Source: UBA4427 sp046351135
Lineage (GTDB): Bacteria; Myxococcota_A; UBA9160; UBA4427
Assembly (NCBI GenBank): GCA_046351135.1
Contig: JAXLZA010000010.1
Location: 1 to 64,000, forward strand
DNA length: 64,000 bases
Direction of reading: 5' to 3'
Shown here: positions 32,780 to 42,015 of the stretch, piece after piece
Layout: each line of letters opens with the position of its first letter
Numbering within the stretch: the stretch's first letter is position 1
Made by a program: the position numbers and the translations under genes
The notes under the pieces: generated by a model
What the model saw: the letters and a program-made list of their open reading frames with translations, nothing else
Told to the model about the DNA's origin: nothing
Databases searched by the model: none

Positions 32780-35700
32780 GTGTGGTTGTCCGATACGTCG
32801 GTCCGGCGCCCCGTCCTGTCGATGGTGATGTCGCTCCTGCTGATGGCCTTCGGCGCGCTCTCGTTCCGCAACCTCCCCCTGCGCGAGCTGCCCGACGTCG
32901 ACCCGCCGATCGTCTCGGTCGAGACGACCTACATCGGCGCCTCCGCCGCCGTCGTCGAGAACCGCGTGACGAAGCCGATCGAGGATCGCCTCGCCGGCCT
33001 CGAGGGCATCCACAAGATCGTCTCCGAGAGCAGCGAGGGCATCTCGCGCATCACGGTGGAGTTCGAGCTCTCCCGCGACATCGACAGCGCCGCCAACGAC
33101 GTGCGCGACCGGGTCTCCCAGGCCCGCGACGACATCCCCGACGACGCCGACGCACCGGAGATCTACAAGGCCCAGTCGGGCGCCAGCCCGATCATGTGGA
33201 TCAACCTCTCCGGCGATCAGGGCCCCCTCGAGCTGACGGACTACGCCGAGCGCCATCTGGTCGACAGCTTCTCCGTCGTCGACGGCGTGGCACGCGTCAT
33301 CCTCTCGGGCGCCAAGCACTACTCGATGCGAATCTGGCTCGACCGCGTGGCGCTCGCCGCCCGCCAGCTGACCGTCGCCGACGTCGAGCAGGCCCTCCGG
33401 ACCCAGAACGTCGAGCTCCCCGCCGGCCGCATCGAGTCGGAGAGCCGCGATCTCACCGTCCGCGTCGAGCGCGGCTACGTCACGCCCGAAGACTTCCGCC
33501 AGCTCGTCCTCGCCCGCGGCGAGGACGGCCATCTCGTCCGCCTCGGCGAGGTCGCGCAGGTCGAGGTCGGCGCCCTCGAGAGCGCCGGCGAATTCCTCGG
33601 CAACGGGGCGACCCGGGTCGGCATCGGCATCATCAAGCAATCGACCGCGAACACCGTCGGCGTCGCCGAGGGCGTGATCGCCGAGGTCGCGCGGCTCACC
33701 CCGACCCTGCCCGCCGGCATGGTCCTCGAGACCGGCTGGAACAGCGCCGAGTTCGTGCAGGCCTCGGTCGACGAGGTCTACGAGACCCTCGTCATCGCCA
33801 TGGTCCTCGTCGTCTTCGTCATCTACCTCTTCCTCGGGACGAAGCGGGCGGCGCTGATCCCGGCGGTGACGGTGCCCATCTGCCTGGTCGCGACCTTCGC
33901 CGGGCTCTACGCCTTCGATCTCTCGATCAACCTGCTGACGCTGCTCGCGCTGATCCTCTCGATCGGCCTCGTCGTCGACGACTCGATCGTCGTGCTCGAG
34001 AACGTCCAGCGCCGGATCGAGCTCGGAGAGCCGCCGCTGATGGCGGCGCTGCGCGGGTCGCGGGAGGTCGCCTTCGCGGTGATCGCGACGACGCTGGTCG
34101 TGATCGCGGTCTTCGTGCCGATCGTCTTCCTCGAAGGGACGACGGGGCGGATCTTCCGGGAGCTCGCGGTGACGGTCTCGGTCGCCGTCGCGGTCTCGGC
34201 CTTCGTGGCGCTCTCGCTCTCGGCGATGATGTGCTCGAAGATCCTGGTCGCGACCGAGCCCGACGCCGGGCTCGCCCGCCTCGCCAACCACGTCGTCGAG
34301 CAGTCCCAGGCCGTCTACACGCGCGTCCTCGAGGCGGCGCTCCGGCGCAAGAGCGCGGTCGTCGCGATCGTCGTCTTCTCGTTCGTCGCGGCGGCCTGGC
34401 TCTTCATGACGGTGCCCCGGGAGCTCGAGCCGAAGGAGGACCGCGGCGCCTTCATGGTCATGATGCAGGCGCCCGAGGGGGCCTCCTTCGACTACACCTC
34501 GGCCCACATGCGGGAGCTCGAGACGAAGGTCCTCTTCCCGCTCGTCGACGAGGGCATCGCGCAGTTCGTGCTCTCGCGCGTGCCCTTCGGCTTCAGCGCG
34601 AACACGTCCATGAACTCCGGCATGGTCATCATGGTGCTCCGCCCCTGGGACGAGCGGTCGATGTCGGCCGACGCCGTGATGGGTCGCATCGCGATGGAGG
34701 CGAGTCGACTGCCGGGGGTCGTGTCGTTTCCGATCAGCCCCTCGACGCTCGGCCGCGCGACCTCGAGCCGGCCGATCCAGCTCGTGATCGGCGGCTCGCG
34801 CCACGAGGAGGTCGGCGAGTGGCAGGCCGAGGTGGTCGGCGCGGCGGCGCAGCTGCCGCAACTCGCCGGCGTGCTCGGCACCTACCGCCCGACCCAGCCC
34901 CAGCTGCGCATCGAGGTCGACCGCGAGCGCGCCGCCGACCTCGGCGTCCCGGTCTCCGTCGTCGGTCGCACCCTCGAGACGATGCTCGGCTCCGCCCGCG
35001 TCACGAAGTACCAGGACCGCGGCGAGGAGTACGAGGTCGTGCTGCAGGCGATCAACGAGCAGCGCTCGTCGCCCCAGGACCTCACGAACCTGTACGTCCG
35101 CTCCGATCGGACGCACGAGCTGATCCCGCTCTCGAACCTCGTGAAGATCCGCGAGCAGGCGGATGCCGGAACGCTGCGCCGCTTCAATCGCCTGCCCGCC
35201 GCCACGATCGAGGCGAGCCTCGCCCCGGGCGTGAGCCTCGGCGAAGGCCTCGGGGCCCTCGAAGACCTCGCCCGCAGCCTGCTCCCCGAGACCGCCCACT
35301 TCGACTACGACGGCGATTCCCTCGAGTTCGTCGAGTCGAGCGGCGCCGCCTACTTCACCTTCGTGCTCGCGTTGCTGATCGTCTTCCTCGTGCTCGCGGC
35401 GCAGTTCGAGAGCTTCGTGCATCCGATGGTGATCATGCTGACCGTCCCGCTCGCGGTCTCGGGCGGTCTCGCCGGGCTCTGGCTGACGAACGTGGGCGGC
35501 CAGGTCTTCGGCCTCTGGGAGACGCGAGGGACGCTCAACATCTACAGCCAGATCGGCATGACCATCCTGATCGGCCTCGCCGCGAAGAACGGCATCCTGC
35601 TCGTCGAGTTCACGAACCAGCTGCGCGCCCAGGGTCGCGACTTCGAGACCGCGGTCCGGGAGGCCGCCCGCGCCCGCCTGCGGCCGATCCTGATGACGAG

Positions 35701-35929
35701 CATCTCGACGGCGCTCGGTGCTTTTCCGCTCGTGATCGGCTCGGGCCCGGGCTCGGGCGGTCGCCGGGCGATCGGCATCGTCGTCTTCGCGGGCGTCGTC
35801 GTCGCGACCTTCCTGACGCTCTTCGTCGTCCCCGTCGCCTACTCGCTCTTCGCGCGCAGGACCGCCGTTCCGGGCGAGCTCGACCGGGAGGTCGACGCCA
35901 TCGAAGCGAAGATCGCGCCGGCGGCCTGA
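32780..35929 (+). CDS. RND-family efflux transporter, inner-membrane pump
   Basis: 1049 residues, the normal RND length. First membrane helix in VRRPVLSMVMSLLLMAFGAL; porter domain motif PIEDRLAGLEGIHKIVSESSE split by the usual loops; proton-relay helix with GLVVDDSIVVLENVQ near 395-409; second half repeats the layout, ending in GLAAKNGILLVEFTNQ and TFLTLFVVPVAYSLF. The start is GTG at 32780, with GGGAG nine bases upstream. It forms a tripartite exporter with the adaptor just upstream. No TolC-like gene or local repressor is adjacent. Cargo could be drugs, lipids or toxic pathway intermediates. Confidence 0.92.
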   Translation: MWLSDTSVRRPVLSMVMSLLLMAFGALSFRNLPLRELPDVDPPIVSVETTYIGASAAVVENRVTKPIEDRLAGLEGIHKIVSESSEGISRITVEFELSRDIDSAANDVRDRVSQARDDIPDDADAPEIYKAQSGASPIMWINLSGDQGPLELTDYAERHLVDSFSVVDGVARVILSGAKHYSMRIWLDRVALAARQLTVADVEQALRTQNVELPAGRIESESRDLTVRVERGYVTPEDFRQLVLARGEDGHLVRLGEVAQVEVGALESAGEFLGNGATRVGIGIIKQSTANTVGVAEGVIAEVARLTPTLPAGMVLETGWNSAEFVQASVDEVYETLVIAMVLVVFVIYLFLGTKRAALIPAVTVPICLVATFAGLYAFDLSINLLTLLALILSIGLVVDDSIVVLENVQRRIELGEPPLMAALRGSREVAFAVIATTLVVIAVFVPIVFLEGTTGRIFRELAVTVSVAVAVSAFVALSLSAMMCSKILVATEPDAGLARLANHVVEQSQAVYTRVLEAALRRKSAVVAIVVFSFVAAAWLFMTVPRELEPKEDRGAFMVMMQAPEGASFDYTSAHMRELETKVLFPLVDEGIAQFVLSRVPFGFSANTSMNSGMVIMVLRPWDERSMSADAVMGRIAMEASRLPGVVSFPISPSTLGRATSSRPIQLVIGGSRHEEVGEWQAEVVGAAAQLPQLAGVLGTYRPTQPQLRIEVDRERAADLGVPVSVVGRTLETMLGSARVTKYQDRGEEYEVVLQAINEQRSSPQDLTNLYVRSDRTHELIPLSNLVKIREQADAGTLRRFNRLPAATIEASLAPGVSLGEGLGALEDLARSLLPETAHFDYDGDSLEFVESSGAAYFTFVLALLIVFLVLAAQFESFVHPMVIMLTVPLAVSGGLAGLWLTNVGGQVFGLWETRGTLNIYSQIGMTILIGLAAKNGILLVEFTNQLRAQGRDFETAVREAARARLRPILMTSISTALGAFPLVIGSGPGSGGRRAIGIVVFAGVVVATFLTLFVVPVAYSLFARRTAVPGELDREVDAIEAKIAPAA

Positions 35930-35990
35930 TCGACGCCGTGCCCTTCAGAAGGAGATCCCCATCGAATCGCAGCGCCCTCTCCATCGGCTC

Positions 35991-38009
35991 GTGCTCGGCG
36001 CCCTCGCCGGGCTCCTCCTGTCCCCCGTCGCCTGCGATCGCGCCAACGACGACGCCTCCCCCGACGCCGGAGCGGCTCGGACGGCGGGCGACGCGGAGCC
36101 GGCCGGCAAGGCCGGGGCGGGCCACGAGGCTGCGGGCGGAGAGGCCGGGCCCGCCCGCGACCCCCTGAAGCAGGCCTACTACGGTGATCTCCACGTCCAC
36201 ACCGCCTGGTCCCTCGATGCCTTCGCCTTCGGCGTCCGGGTCGGGCCCGAGGACGCCTATCGCTTCGCCCGCGGTGGCGAGATCGACCACATCTCGGGCG
36301 TCAAGACGAAGCTCGTCGGCCCGCCCCTCGACTTCATCGCGCTCACCGAGCACGCGAACTACCTCGGCGTCGCCTCCCAGGCGATGGCGCCGGACGGTCC
36401 CGCGCGCGAGATCCCGCTGATCCGCGACTACCTGTCGAGCGACGCGAAGGCGAGCGGTGCGGCGATGGCCCAGATCTTCGGCCATCTCTCCGCCGACGAG
36501 CTCATGCCCGACCTGAACCGCTCCGACTGGGCCCAGTCGACCTGGCAGGAGATGATCCGCCTCGCCGACCAGCAGAACCGCCCGGGCGAGTTCACCGCCT
36601 TCGTCGGCTACGAGTACACGCCGATGCCCGAAGGCCAGAACCTGCATCGCAACGTGATCTTCCGCGGCAGCGACGTCCCCGTCCGCCCGTTCTCGGATCT
36701 CGACAGCAAGAACCCCGAGGATCTCTGGGCCTGGATGGAGAAGGCCCGCGCCGAGGGCTCCGACGTGCTCGCGATCCCGCACAACGCGAACGGCAGCAAC
36801 GGCCTCATGTACGAACGCGTCGACCGCGCCGGCCGGCCGATCGACGCGCGCTACGCGGAGATCCGCCTGCGCAACGAGCCGATCTCCGAGGTCTACCAGA
36901 TCAAGGGCCAGTCCGAGGCGCATCCCGCGCTCTCGCCGGCCGACGAGTGGGCGGGCTTCGAGATGCTCGAGGGCCTGCTCGGGCGGCCGGCGGTGAAGAG
37001 CCGGCCGACCGGGAGCTACGTCCGGCGCGCGCTGATGGACGGCCTCGAGCTCGAGGCCGCGGGCCTGCCGAATCCCTACCGCATGGGCATGATCGGCTCC
37101 TCCGACAGCCACAACGCCACGAGCCCGACCGAGGAGGACAACTTCACCGGCAAGCTCGGCACCCTCGACGGCACGCCCGAGGCGCGCCTCCAGCTCGGCG
37201 ACGCCAACGCCTCGGGCCTCGAGGTGGGGAGCACGAAGACCGGCTCGCCCTTCGGCTCGGGCGGCCTCGCCGGCGTCTGGGCGCATTCGAATACGCGCGA
37301 GGACCTCTTCGACGCGATGCGCGCGCGCGAGGTCTTCGCGACGTCGGGCCCGCGGATCGCGGTGCGCCTGTTCGGCGGATTCGCGCTCGAGCCGGCCGAC
37401 CTCGAGAAGGGCATCGCGGCGGCGGGCTACGAGCGCGGGGTGCCGATGGGCGGCGTGCTCGAGGCGAAGGCGGACGAGGCGCGGCCCCCGACCTTCCTCG
37501 TCGAGGCGATCCAGGATCCGCGCGAGGCGCCCCTCGAGCGCGTCCAGATCGTGAAGGCCTGGGTCGGGCCCGACGGCAAGGCGAAGGAGAAGATCTACGA
37601 CGTCGCCTGCGCCGGCGGTGCGGCGCCGGATCCGGCGACCCACCGCTGCGCGATCCTGAGCGCGACCCCCGATCCGAAGACCTGCCAGGTCGCGCCCGAC
37701 CACGGCCAGGCCCAGCTCTCCGCGGCCTTCGCCGCCCCCGACTACCAGCCGGGCGAGCGCAGCTTCTACTACGCCCGCGTGCTGCAGGTCCCGACCTGTC
37801 GCTGGAGCACGTGGGACGCCCTGCGCCTCAAGATCCCGCCGCTCCCCGGTGCCGTCGCCTTCCTCCAGGAGCGCGCCGTCACCTCGCCGATCTGGATCGA
37901 GCCCCCCGGCCGTGCCGCCGAGTGGGAGTCGAGCGAGGACGGAGAAGGCGATGCGCCGGCGGAGCCCGCCGCGGAGCAGGCGTCGAACCGGCGCGCGTTC
38001 GAGCACTGA
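35991..38009 (+). CDS. DUF3604 domain protein, exported
   Basis: 672 residues from GTG 35991. After a hydrophobic leader (LGALAGLLLSPVAC) and an Ala/Gly-rich linker come the DUF3604 motifs: YYGDLHVHTAWSLDAFAFG with an HxH site, FIALTEHANYLG, FVGYEYTPMPEGQNLHRNV, IPHNANGSNG and MIGSSDSHNA, all consistent with a PHP-like metal site. The function of DUF3604 proteins is unsettled; a metal-dependent hydrolase is expected. A strong AAGGAG lies at 35949-35954, seven bases before an in-frame ATC at 35961, which would restore a positively charged signal peptide, so the true start may be the rare codon ATC. Confidence 0.82.
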   Translation: MLGALAGLLLSPVACDRANDDASPDAGAARTAGDAEPAGKAGAGHEAAGGEAGPARDPLKQAYYGDLHVHTAWSLDAFAFGVRVGPEDAYRFARGGEIDHISGVKTKLVGPPLDFIALTEHANYLGVASQAMAPDGPAREIPLIRDYLSSDAKASGAAMAQIFGHLSADELMPDLNRSDWAQSTWQEMIRLADQQNRPGEFTAFVGYEYTPMPEGQNLHRNVIFRGSDVPVRPFSDLDSKNPEDLWAWMEKARAEGSDVLAIPHNANGSNGLMYERVDRAGRPIDARYAEIRLRNEPISEVYQIKGQSEAHPALSPADEWAGFEMLEGLLGRPAVKSRPTGSYVRRALMDGLELEAAGLPNPYRMGMIGSSDSHNATSPTEEDNFTGKLGTLDGTPEARLQLGDANASGLEVGSTKTGSPFGSGGLAGVWAHSNTREDLFDAMRAREVFATSGPRIAVRLFGGFALEPADLEKGIAAAGYERGVPMGGVLEAKADEARPPTFLVEAIQDPREAPLERVQIVKAWVGPDGKAKEKIYDVACAGGAAPDPATHRCAILSATPDPKTCQVAPDHGQAQLSAAFAAPDYQPGERSFYYARVLQVPTCRWSTWDALRLKIPPLPGAVAFLQERAVTSPIWIEPPGRAAEWESSEDGEGDAPAEPAAEQASNRRAFEH

Positions 38010-38015
38010 GCACCA

Positions 38016-38060
38016 CGGTCGGGCGCGGCCCGGCCACGGAGCCGGCCCCGTGCCCGACCG
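38016..38060 (+). terminator. Long GC-rich hairpin after the DUF3604 gene
   Basis: CGGTCGGGC (38016-38024) and GCCCGACCG (38052-38060) pair perfectly, and the enclosed bases can fold further (CGGCC/GGCC). It begins seven bases past the stop and precedes the zwf promoter. No T-run follows. Confidence 0.55.
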
Positions 38061-38120
38061 CGCCGCGCAGCGATCCCGGTCGATGGGAGATCGCCCGAGC
38101 GACAAACGGACGACCCCGCC

Positions 38121-38126
38121 TATGCT
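38121..38126 (+). promoter_or_regulatory. -10-like TATGCT before zwf
   Basis: TATGCT ends nine bases before the zwf ATG at 38136; GCGACA at 38099-38104, 16 bases upstream, is a fair -35. No Shine-Dalgarno sequence lies between, suggesting a leaderless or near-leaderless mRNA. Confidence 0.45.
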
Positions 38127-38135
38127 CTGCGCCGT

Positions 38136-39653
38136 ATGTCTTCACCGCCCCAGGTCGTGATCTTCGGTGCCAGCGGCGATCTCACCCGCCGAAAGCTGAT
38201 CCCCGCCTTCGCCCGCCTCGACGCGGATCCGCGCCTGCCCTCGGGCTTCTCGATCCTCGGCGTCTCGAGGACGGAGCTCACGACGGAGCAGTTCCGCAAC
38301 CAGCTCGCCGAGGCGCTCTCGCCCGACCAGCGCCCCGCCTTCGACCGCCTCGCCCCGCGCATCTTCTACCACACGGCGGACACCAGCGAGCCCGGCGTCA
38401 TGCAGGCCCTCGGCACCCGCCTCGACGAGCTCCCCGGCGGCCGCGCCGCGGGCCGCCTCTTCTATCTCTCACTCAAGCCCCAGCTCTTCTCCGTCGTCGC
38501 CGAGGGCCTCGGTGCCGCCGGCCTGCTGCATCGCTGGGGCCGCGGCGAGGGCTTCCGCCGCCTCGTCGTCGAGAAGCCCTTCGGCAACGACCTGCGCAGC
38601 GCGCGCACGCTCAACCACGAGCTCTACCGCACGCTCCAGGAGGACCAGATCTACCGGATCGATCACTACCTCGGGAAGGAGACGGTCCAGAACCTGCTCG
38701 GCTTCCGCTTCCACAACGCGATCTTCGAGCCCCTCTGGAACCGCCACCACGTCGAGCTCGTCCAGATCACCGTCGCCGAGACCCTCGGCGTCGAGAACGG
38801 CCGCGGCGCCTACTACGACGAGACCGGCGCCCTGCGCGACATGGTCCAGAACCACATGCTGCAGGTCCTCGCGCTGATCGCGATGGAGCCGCCCTCGACC
38901 CTCGCCGCCGACGCGATCCGCGGCCAGAAGGTCGAGGTGCTGCGCGCGCTGCGCCATCCGATCGGCGCGGGTGGGGAGCCCGCCTCGGTCCGCGCCCGTT
39001 ATGCGGCGGGGCGGATCGGCGGGCAGCCGGTGAAGGGCTACCTCGAGGAGGCGGACGTCTCGCCGCGCTCGACGACCGAGACCTACGTCGCGCTGCGCGC
39101 CCACGTCGAGAACTGGCGGTGGAGCGGTGTCCCCTTCCTGCTGCGCCACGGCAAGCGCCTCGCCGCGCGCTTCACCGAGGTCAAGGTCCAGTTCCACACC
39201 CCGCCGCTCCAGCTCTTCAACAAGCCAGTCGAGCTCGACACCGCCGACGGCCCGCAGCTGCTGTTCCGGGAGGACCAGTGCCTGCAGCGTCCGAACGTCC
39301 TGACGCTGCGCATCCAGCCCGAGGAGTCGATCGAGCTCTCCTTCGGCGTCAAGCATCCGGGCAACTCGATGGACATGGAGCCGGCGCGCCTGCGCTTCGA
39401 CTACCGCGAGCATTTCGGGACGCAGTCGGCGGACGCCTACGAAAGGCTCCTCGCCGATGCCCTCGTCGGCGACCAGACGCTGTTCCTGCGCGGAGACGAG
39501 ATCGAGGCGTCGTGGGAGTACGCGGACGCGGTGCGCACGTCGTGGGGGCGCGCCGGGGCGGCGCCGGTGCTCGAGTATCCGGCCGGCAGCTGGGGACCGG
39601 CCGAGGCCGAGTCGCTCTTCGGCGCCTGTCAGGGCGGCTGGTCGCTTGGATAG
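38136..39653 (+). CDS. zwf: Glucose-6-phosphate 1-dehydrogenase
   Basis: 505 residues, normal for the family. Coenzyme motif GASGDLTRRKL at 10-20; substrate site RIDHYLGKE near 174-182, containing the catalytic His; LVVEKPFG and LGFRFHNAIFEPLWN are conserved landmarks. It oxidises glucose 6-phosphate to the lactone and makes NADPH, the first step of the oxidative pentose phosphate route. The next two genes encode steps two and three, and its stop overlaps the pgl start by eight bases, so all three form one operon. The output fits the NADPH demand of the BVMOs and oxygenases nearby. Confidence 0.95.
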   Translation: MSSPPQVVIFGASGDLTRRKLIPAFARLDADPRLPSGFSILGVSRTELTTEQFRNQLAEALSPDQRPAFDRLAPRIFYHTADTSEPGVMQALGTRLDELPGGRAAGRLFYLSLKPQLFSVVAEGLGAAGLLHRWGRGEGFRRLVVEKPFGNDLRSARTLNHELYRTLQEDQIYRIDHYLGKETVQNLLGFRFHNAIFEPLWNRHHVELVQITVAETLGVENGRGAYYDETGALRDMVQNHMLQVLALIAMEPPSTLAADAIRGQKVEVLRALRHPIGAGGEPASVRARYAAGRIGGQPVKGYLEEADVSPRSTTETYVALRAHVENWRWSGVPFLLRHGKRLAARFTEVKVQFHTPPLQLFNKPVELDTADGPQLLFREDQCLQRPNVLTLRIQPEESIELSFGVKHPGNSMDMEPARLRFDYREHFGTQSADAYERLLADALVGDQTLFLRGDEIEASWEYADAVRTSWGRAGAAPVLEYPAGSWGPAEAESLFGACQGGWSLG

Positions 39654-40401
39654 CGGCGTCGCGGACGCGGGCGGCGCGCCGGAGCTCATCGTCGCGACGG
39701 ATCCCGTCGCCCGCGCGGCCGCGCTGCTCGTCGAGTGGCTGCGCGACGCCACCTCCGACGCCGAAGGGACGGAGGAGCCGCCGGCGACGAAAGCGCGCGC
39801 CGTCCGCCTCGCGATCTCCGGCGGCTCGGCGCTCGAGGTCGTCCTGCGCGCTGCGCCGCTCTGCGGTCCGCTCTGGTCACAGGTCGCCCTGACCTGGGTC
39901 GACGAGCGCTGTGTCCCGCTCTCGGATCCCGACTCGAATCGCGGGGAGGCGATGCGGCGCGGGCTGCCGGCGCCGGGGTTCGTCGTGCCGCTGCTCGAAG
40001 ACGGCGAGTCGCCGGACGCGGCCGTCGCCCGTTATGCGCGCGCCCACGCGGACGTGCTCGGCGGCAGCCTCGATCTCGTCGTGCTCGGCCTGGGGCCGGA
40101 CGGGCACGTCGCTTCCCTGTTTCCGGGACGGGTCTGGGCAGCGGACCGCGTCGTCGCGTTCGTCCCCGACTCCCCGAAGCCGCCGCCGCGCCGGCTGACG
40201 CTGACGCGCAGCGCCCTCGCCCGCGCGCACCGGACGCTCCTCTTCGCGACGGGGGAGAGCAAGCGCGGCGCCCTCGAGCGGCTCCTTCGCGGCGATCCGG
40301 CGCTGCCGGCGACGGGGCTGCCGGGGCTCGTGGTGGTGACGGATCTCGCCGGGGCGGCGCACGCTCCGCCGGGATCGAGCCCGAGCCCGCCGCGCCGCTG
40401 A
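39646..40401 (+). CDS. pgl: 6-phosphogluconolactonase
   Basis: 251 residues of the DevB/Pgl type: LAISGGSALEVVLRAAP (phosphate loop), WVDERCVPLSDPDSNRGEAM (catalytic-site region) and VLGLGPDGHVASLFPG, all diagnostic. It hydrolyses the lactone made by Zwf. The start is taken as TTG at 39646, overlapping the zwf stop; no in-frame ATG or GTG gives a better N-terminus before the first conserved strand. The ribosome site is weak, in keeping with translational coupling. gnd follows after 84 bases. Confidence 0.9.
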   Translation: MDSGVADAGGAPELIVATDPVARAAALLVEWLRDATSDAEGTEEPPATKARAVRLAISGGSALEVVLRAAPLCGPLWSQVALTWVDERCVPLSDPDSNRGEAMRRGLPAPGFVVPLLEDGESPDAAVARYARAHADVLGGSLDLVVLGLGPDGHVASLFPGRVWAADRVVAFVPDSPKPPPRRLTLTRSALARAHRTLLFATGESKRGALERLLRGDPALPATGLPGLVVVTDLAGAAHAPPGSSPSPPRR

Positions 40402-40485
40402 CGGCGCAGCGGCCGCTGGAGAACGCAAGCCGCCCACCGATTTCCGCCGATTCCCCGCTCGCCCCGCCTGGAGACCCCGAACGCC

Positions 40486-41985
40486 ATGACGTCGACCGCC
40501 GCCTCCTCTGACCTCGCCCTCGTCGGCCTCGGCGTGATGGGCGCGAATCTCGCGCGGAACTTCGCCGACCACGGGCGCCGCGTCGCCCTCTTCGACCGCG
40601 ACCCGAAGGCGGCCGCCAAGCTCGCCGCCGAGCGCACGGGCGGCGAATTCGTCGCCTGCGCCTCGATCGAGGCGCTCGTCGCCTCGCTCGTGCGGCCGCG
40701 GGTCGTCGTCCTGCTCGTGCCGGCCGGCGAGCCCGTCGACGACGCCCTGGCCGCGCTCTCCCCCCATCTCGAGCTCGGCGACGTCGTCGTCGATGCCGGC
40801 AACAGCCTCTTCCTCGACACCGACCGCCGCCTCGCCGCGAGCGCCGCTCGCCCCTGGCACTTCGTCGGCATGGGCATCTCCGGCGGGAGCGAGGGCGCGC
40901 GCACAGGCCCCGCGATGATGCCCGGCGGCTCGCCCGAGTCCTGGACGCGATTGCGACCGCTCCTCGAGCCGATCGCCGCCGTCGCCGACGGTGCCCCCTG
41001 CGTCGACCATTGCGGCGCGGGGAGCGCCGGCCACTTCGTCAAGATGGTCCACAACGGGATCGAGTACGGCGACATGCAGCTGATCGCCGAGATCGCCTCG
41101 CTGATGCGCCGCGGGCTCGGCTGGGAGGCCGCGCGCTGTGCCGACGTCTTCGACGCCTGGAACGCGGGCGCCCTCGAGAGCTACCTGATCGAGATCACCG
41201 CGAAGATCCTCCGCACCGCCGACCCCGAGCGCCCCGGCGCGCTGCTCCTCGACGCCGTCCTCGACCGCGCCGGCCAGAAGGGCACCGGGCGCTGGACCCT
41301 CGAGGCCGCCCTCGAGCTCGGCGTCGCGATCCCGACGATCGGCGCCGCCGTCGACGCCCGCGTCCAGAGCGCCGCCCTCGAGCGCCGCGTCGAGGCGAGC
41401 CGGATCTTCGCCACGAGCGCGCCGGCCGGATCGGCCGAAGCGCGCAGCACGTCACCATCGAGCCCGGGGTCGCGGGGCGTCGGCGCGCTCGGCGACTTCG
41501 ACGCGCTCTCCGCCGACGACCTGCGCGACGCGCTCTACGCCGCCAAGATCGCGAGCTACAGCCAGGGCTTCGAGCTCCTCGCCCGTGGCAGCGAGGCCTC
41601 CGGCTACGGGACCGATCTCGCCCGCGTCGCGCGCATCTGGAGGGCGGGCTGCATCATCCGAGCGCGCTTCCTCGACGAGGTCGGCCGGGCCTTCGACGGC
41701 GCGCCCACGGCCCCGCTCCTCGCGCTGACGCCCGCCTTCGCCGATCGGCTGCGCACCGCCCTCCCCGGCTGGCGCCGCGTCGTCTCCGCCGCGACCCGCG
41801 CCGGCCTCGCGATCCCGGGCCTCGCCGCGTCGCTCGCCTGGTTCGACGGCCTCGTCACGCGCCGGGGCAGCGCCGACCTGATCCAGGCGCAGCGCGACTA
41901 CTTCGGGGCCCACGGCTACGAGCGCGTCGACGCCCCCGGCCGGCCGGTCCATACCGACTGGGCGAACGCGCGCCGGCTCTCCTGA
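40486..41985 (+). CDS. gnd: 6-phosphogluconate dehydrogenase (decarboxylating), long form
   Basis: 499 residues. GLGVMGANLARNFADHG is the coenzyme fold; GMGISGGSEGARTGPAMMPG and HFVKMVHNGIEYGDMQLIAE are the substrate and catalytic regions (Lys and His/Asn); QKGTGRWT and the C-terminal RDYFGAHGYERVD tail complete the long-form dimeric family. It converts 6-phosphogluconate to ribulose 5-phosphate and CO2. After strand two it has FDRDP where many NADP enzymes have NRT, so coenzyme preference is uncertain; this matters for whether the pathway yields one or two NADPH. Third gene of the zwf-pgl-gnd operon; convergent with a P450. Confidence 0.93.
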   Translation: MTSTAASSDLALVGLGVMGANLARNFADHGRRVALFDRDPKAAAKLAAERTGGEFVACASIEALVASLVRPRVVVLLVPAGEPVDDALAALSPHLELGDVVVDAGNSLFLDTDRRLAASAARPWHFVGMGISGGSEGARTGPAMMPGGSPESWTRLRPLLEPIAAVADGAPCVDHCGAGSAGHFVKMVHNGIEYGDMQLIAEIASLMRRGLGWEAARCADVFDAWNAGALESYLIEITAKILRTADPERPGALLLDAVLDRAGQKGTGRWTLEAALELGVAIPTIGAAVDARVQSAALERRVEASRIFATSAPAGSAEARSTSPSSPGSRGVGALGDFDALSADDLRDALYAAKIASYSQGFELLARGSEASGYGTDLARVARIWRAGCIIRARFLDEVGRAFDGAPTAPLLALTPAFADRLRTALPGWRRVVSAATRAGLAIPGLAASLAWFDGLVTRRGSADLIQAQRDYFGAHGYERVDAPGRPVHTDWANARRLS

Positions 41986-42015
41986 TCGCGGCGGACGCGT
42001 CGCGCTCGAGGCCGC

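Noticed and set aside
31573..36168. Open frames of 1531 (plus) and 1278 codons (minus, 31586-35422) across the efflux genes
   Set aside because: They overlap the well-supported RND adaptor and pump in other frames, are low-complexity Arg/Asp-rich, and show no domains. Stop codons are rare in off-frames at this GC content.
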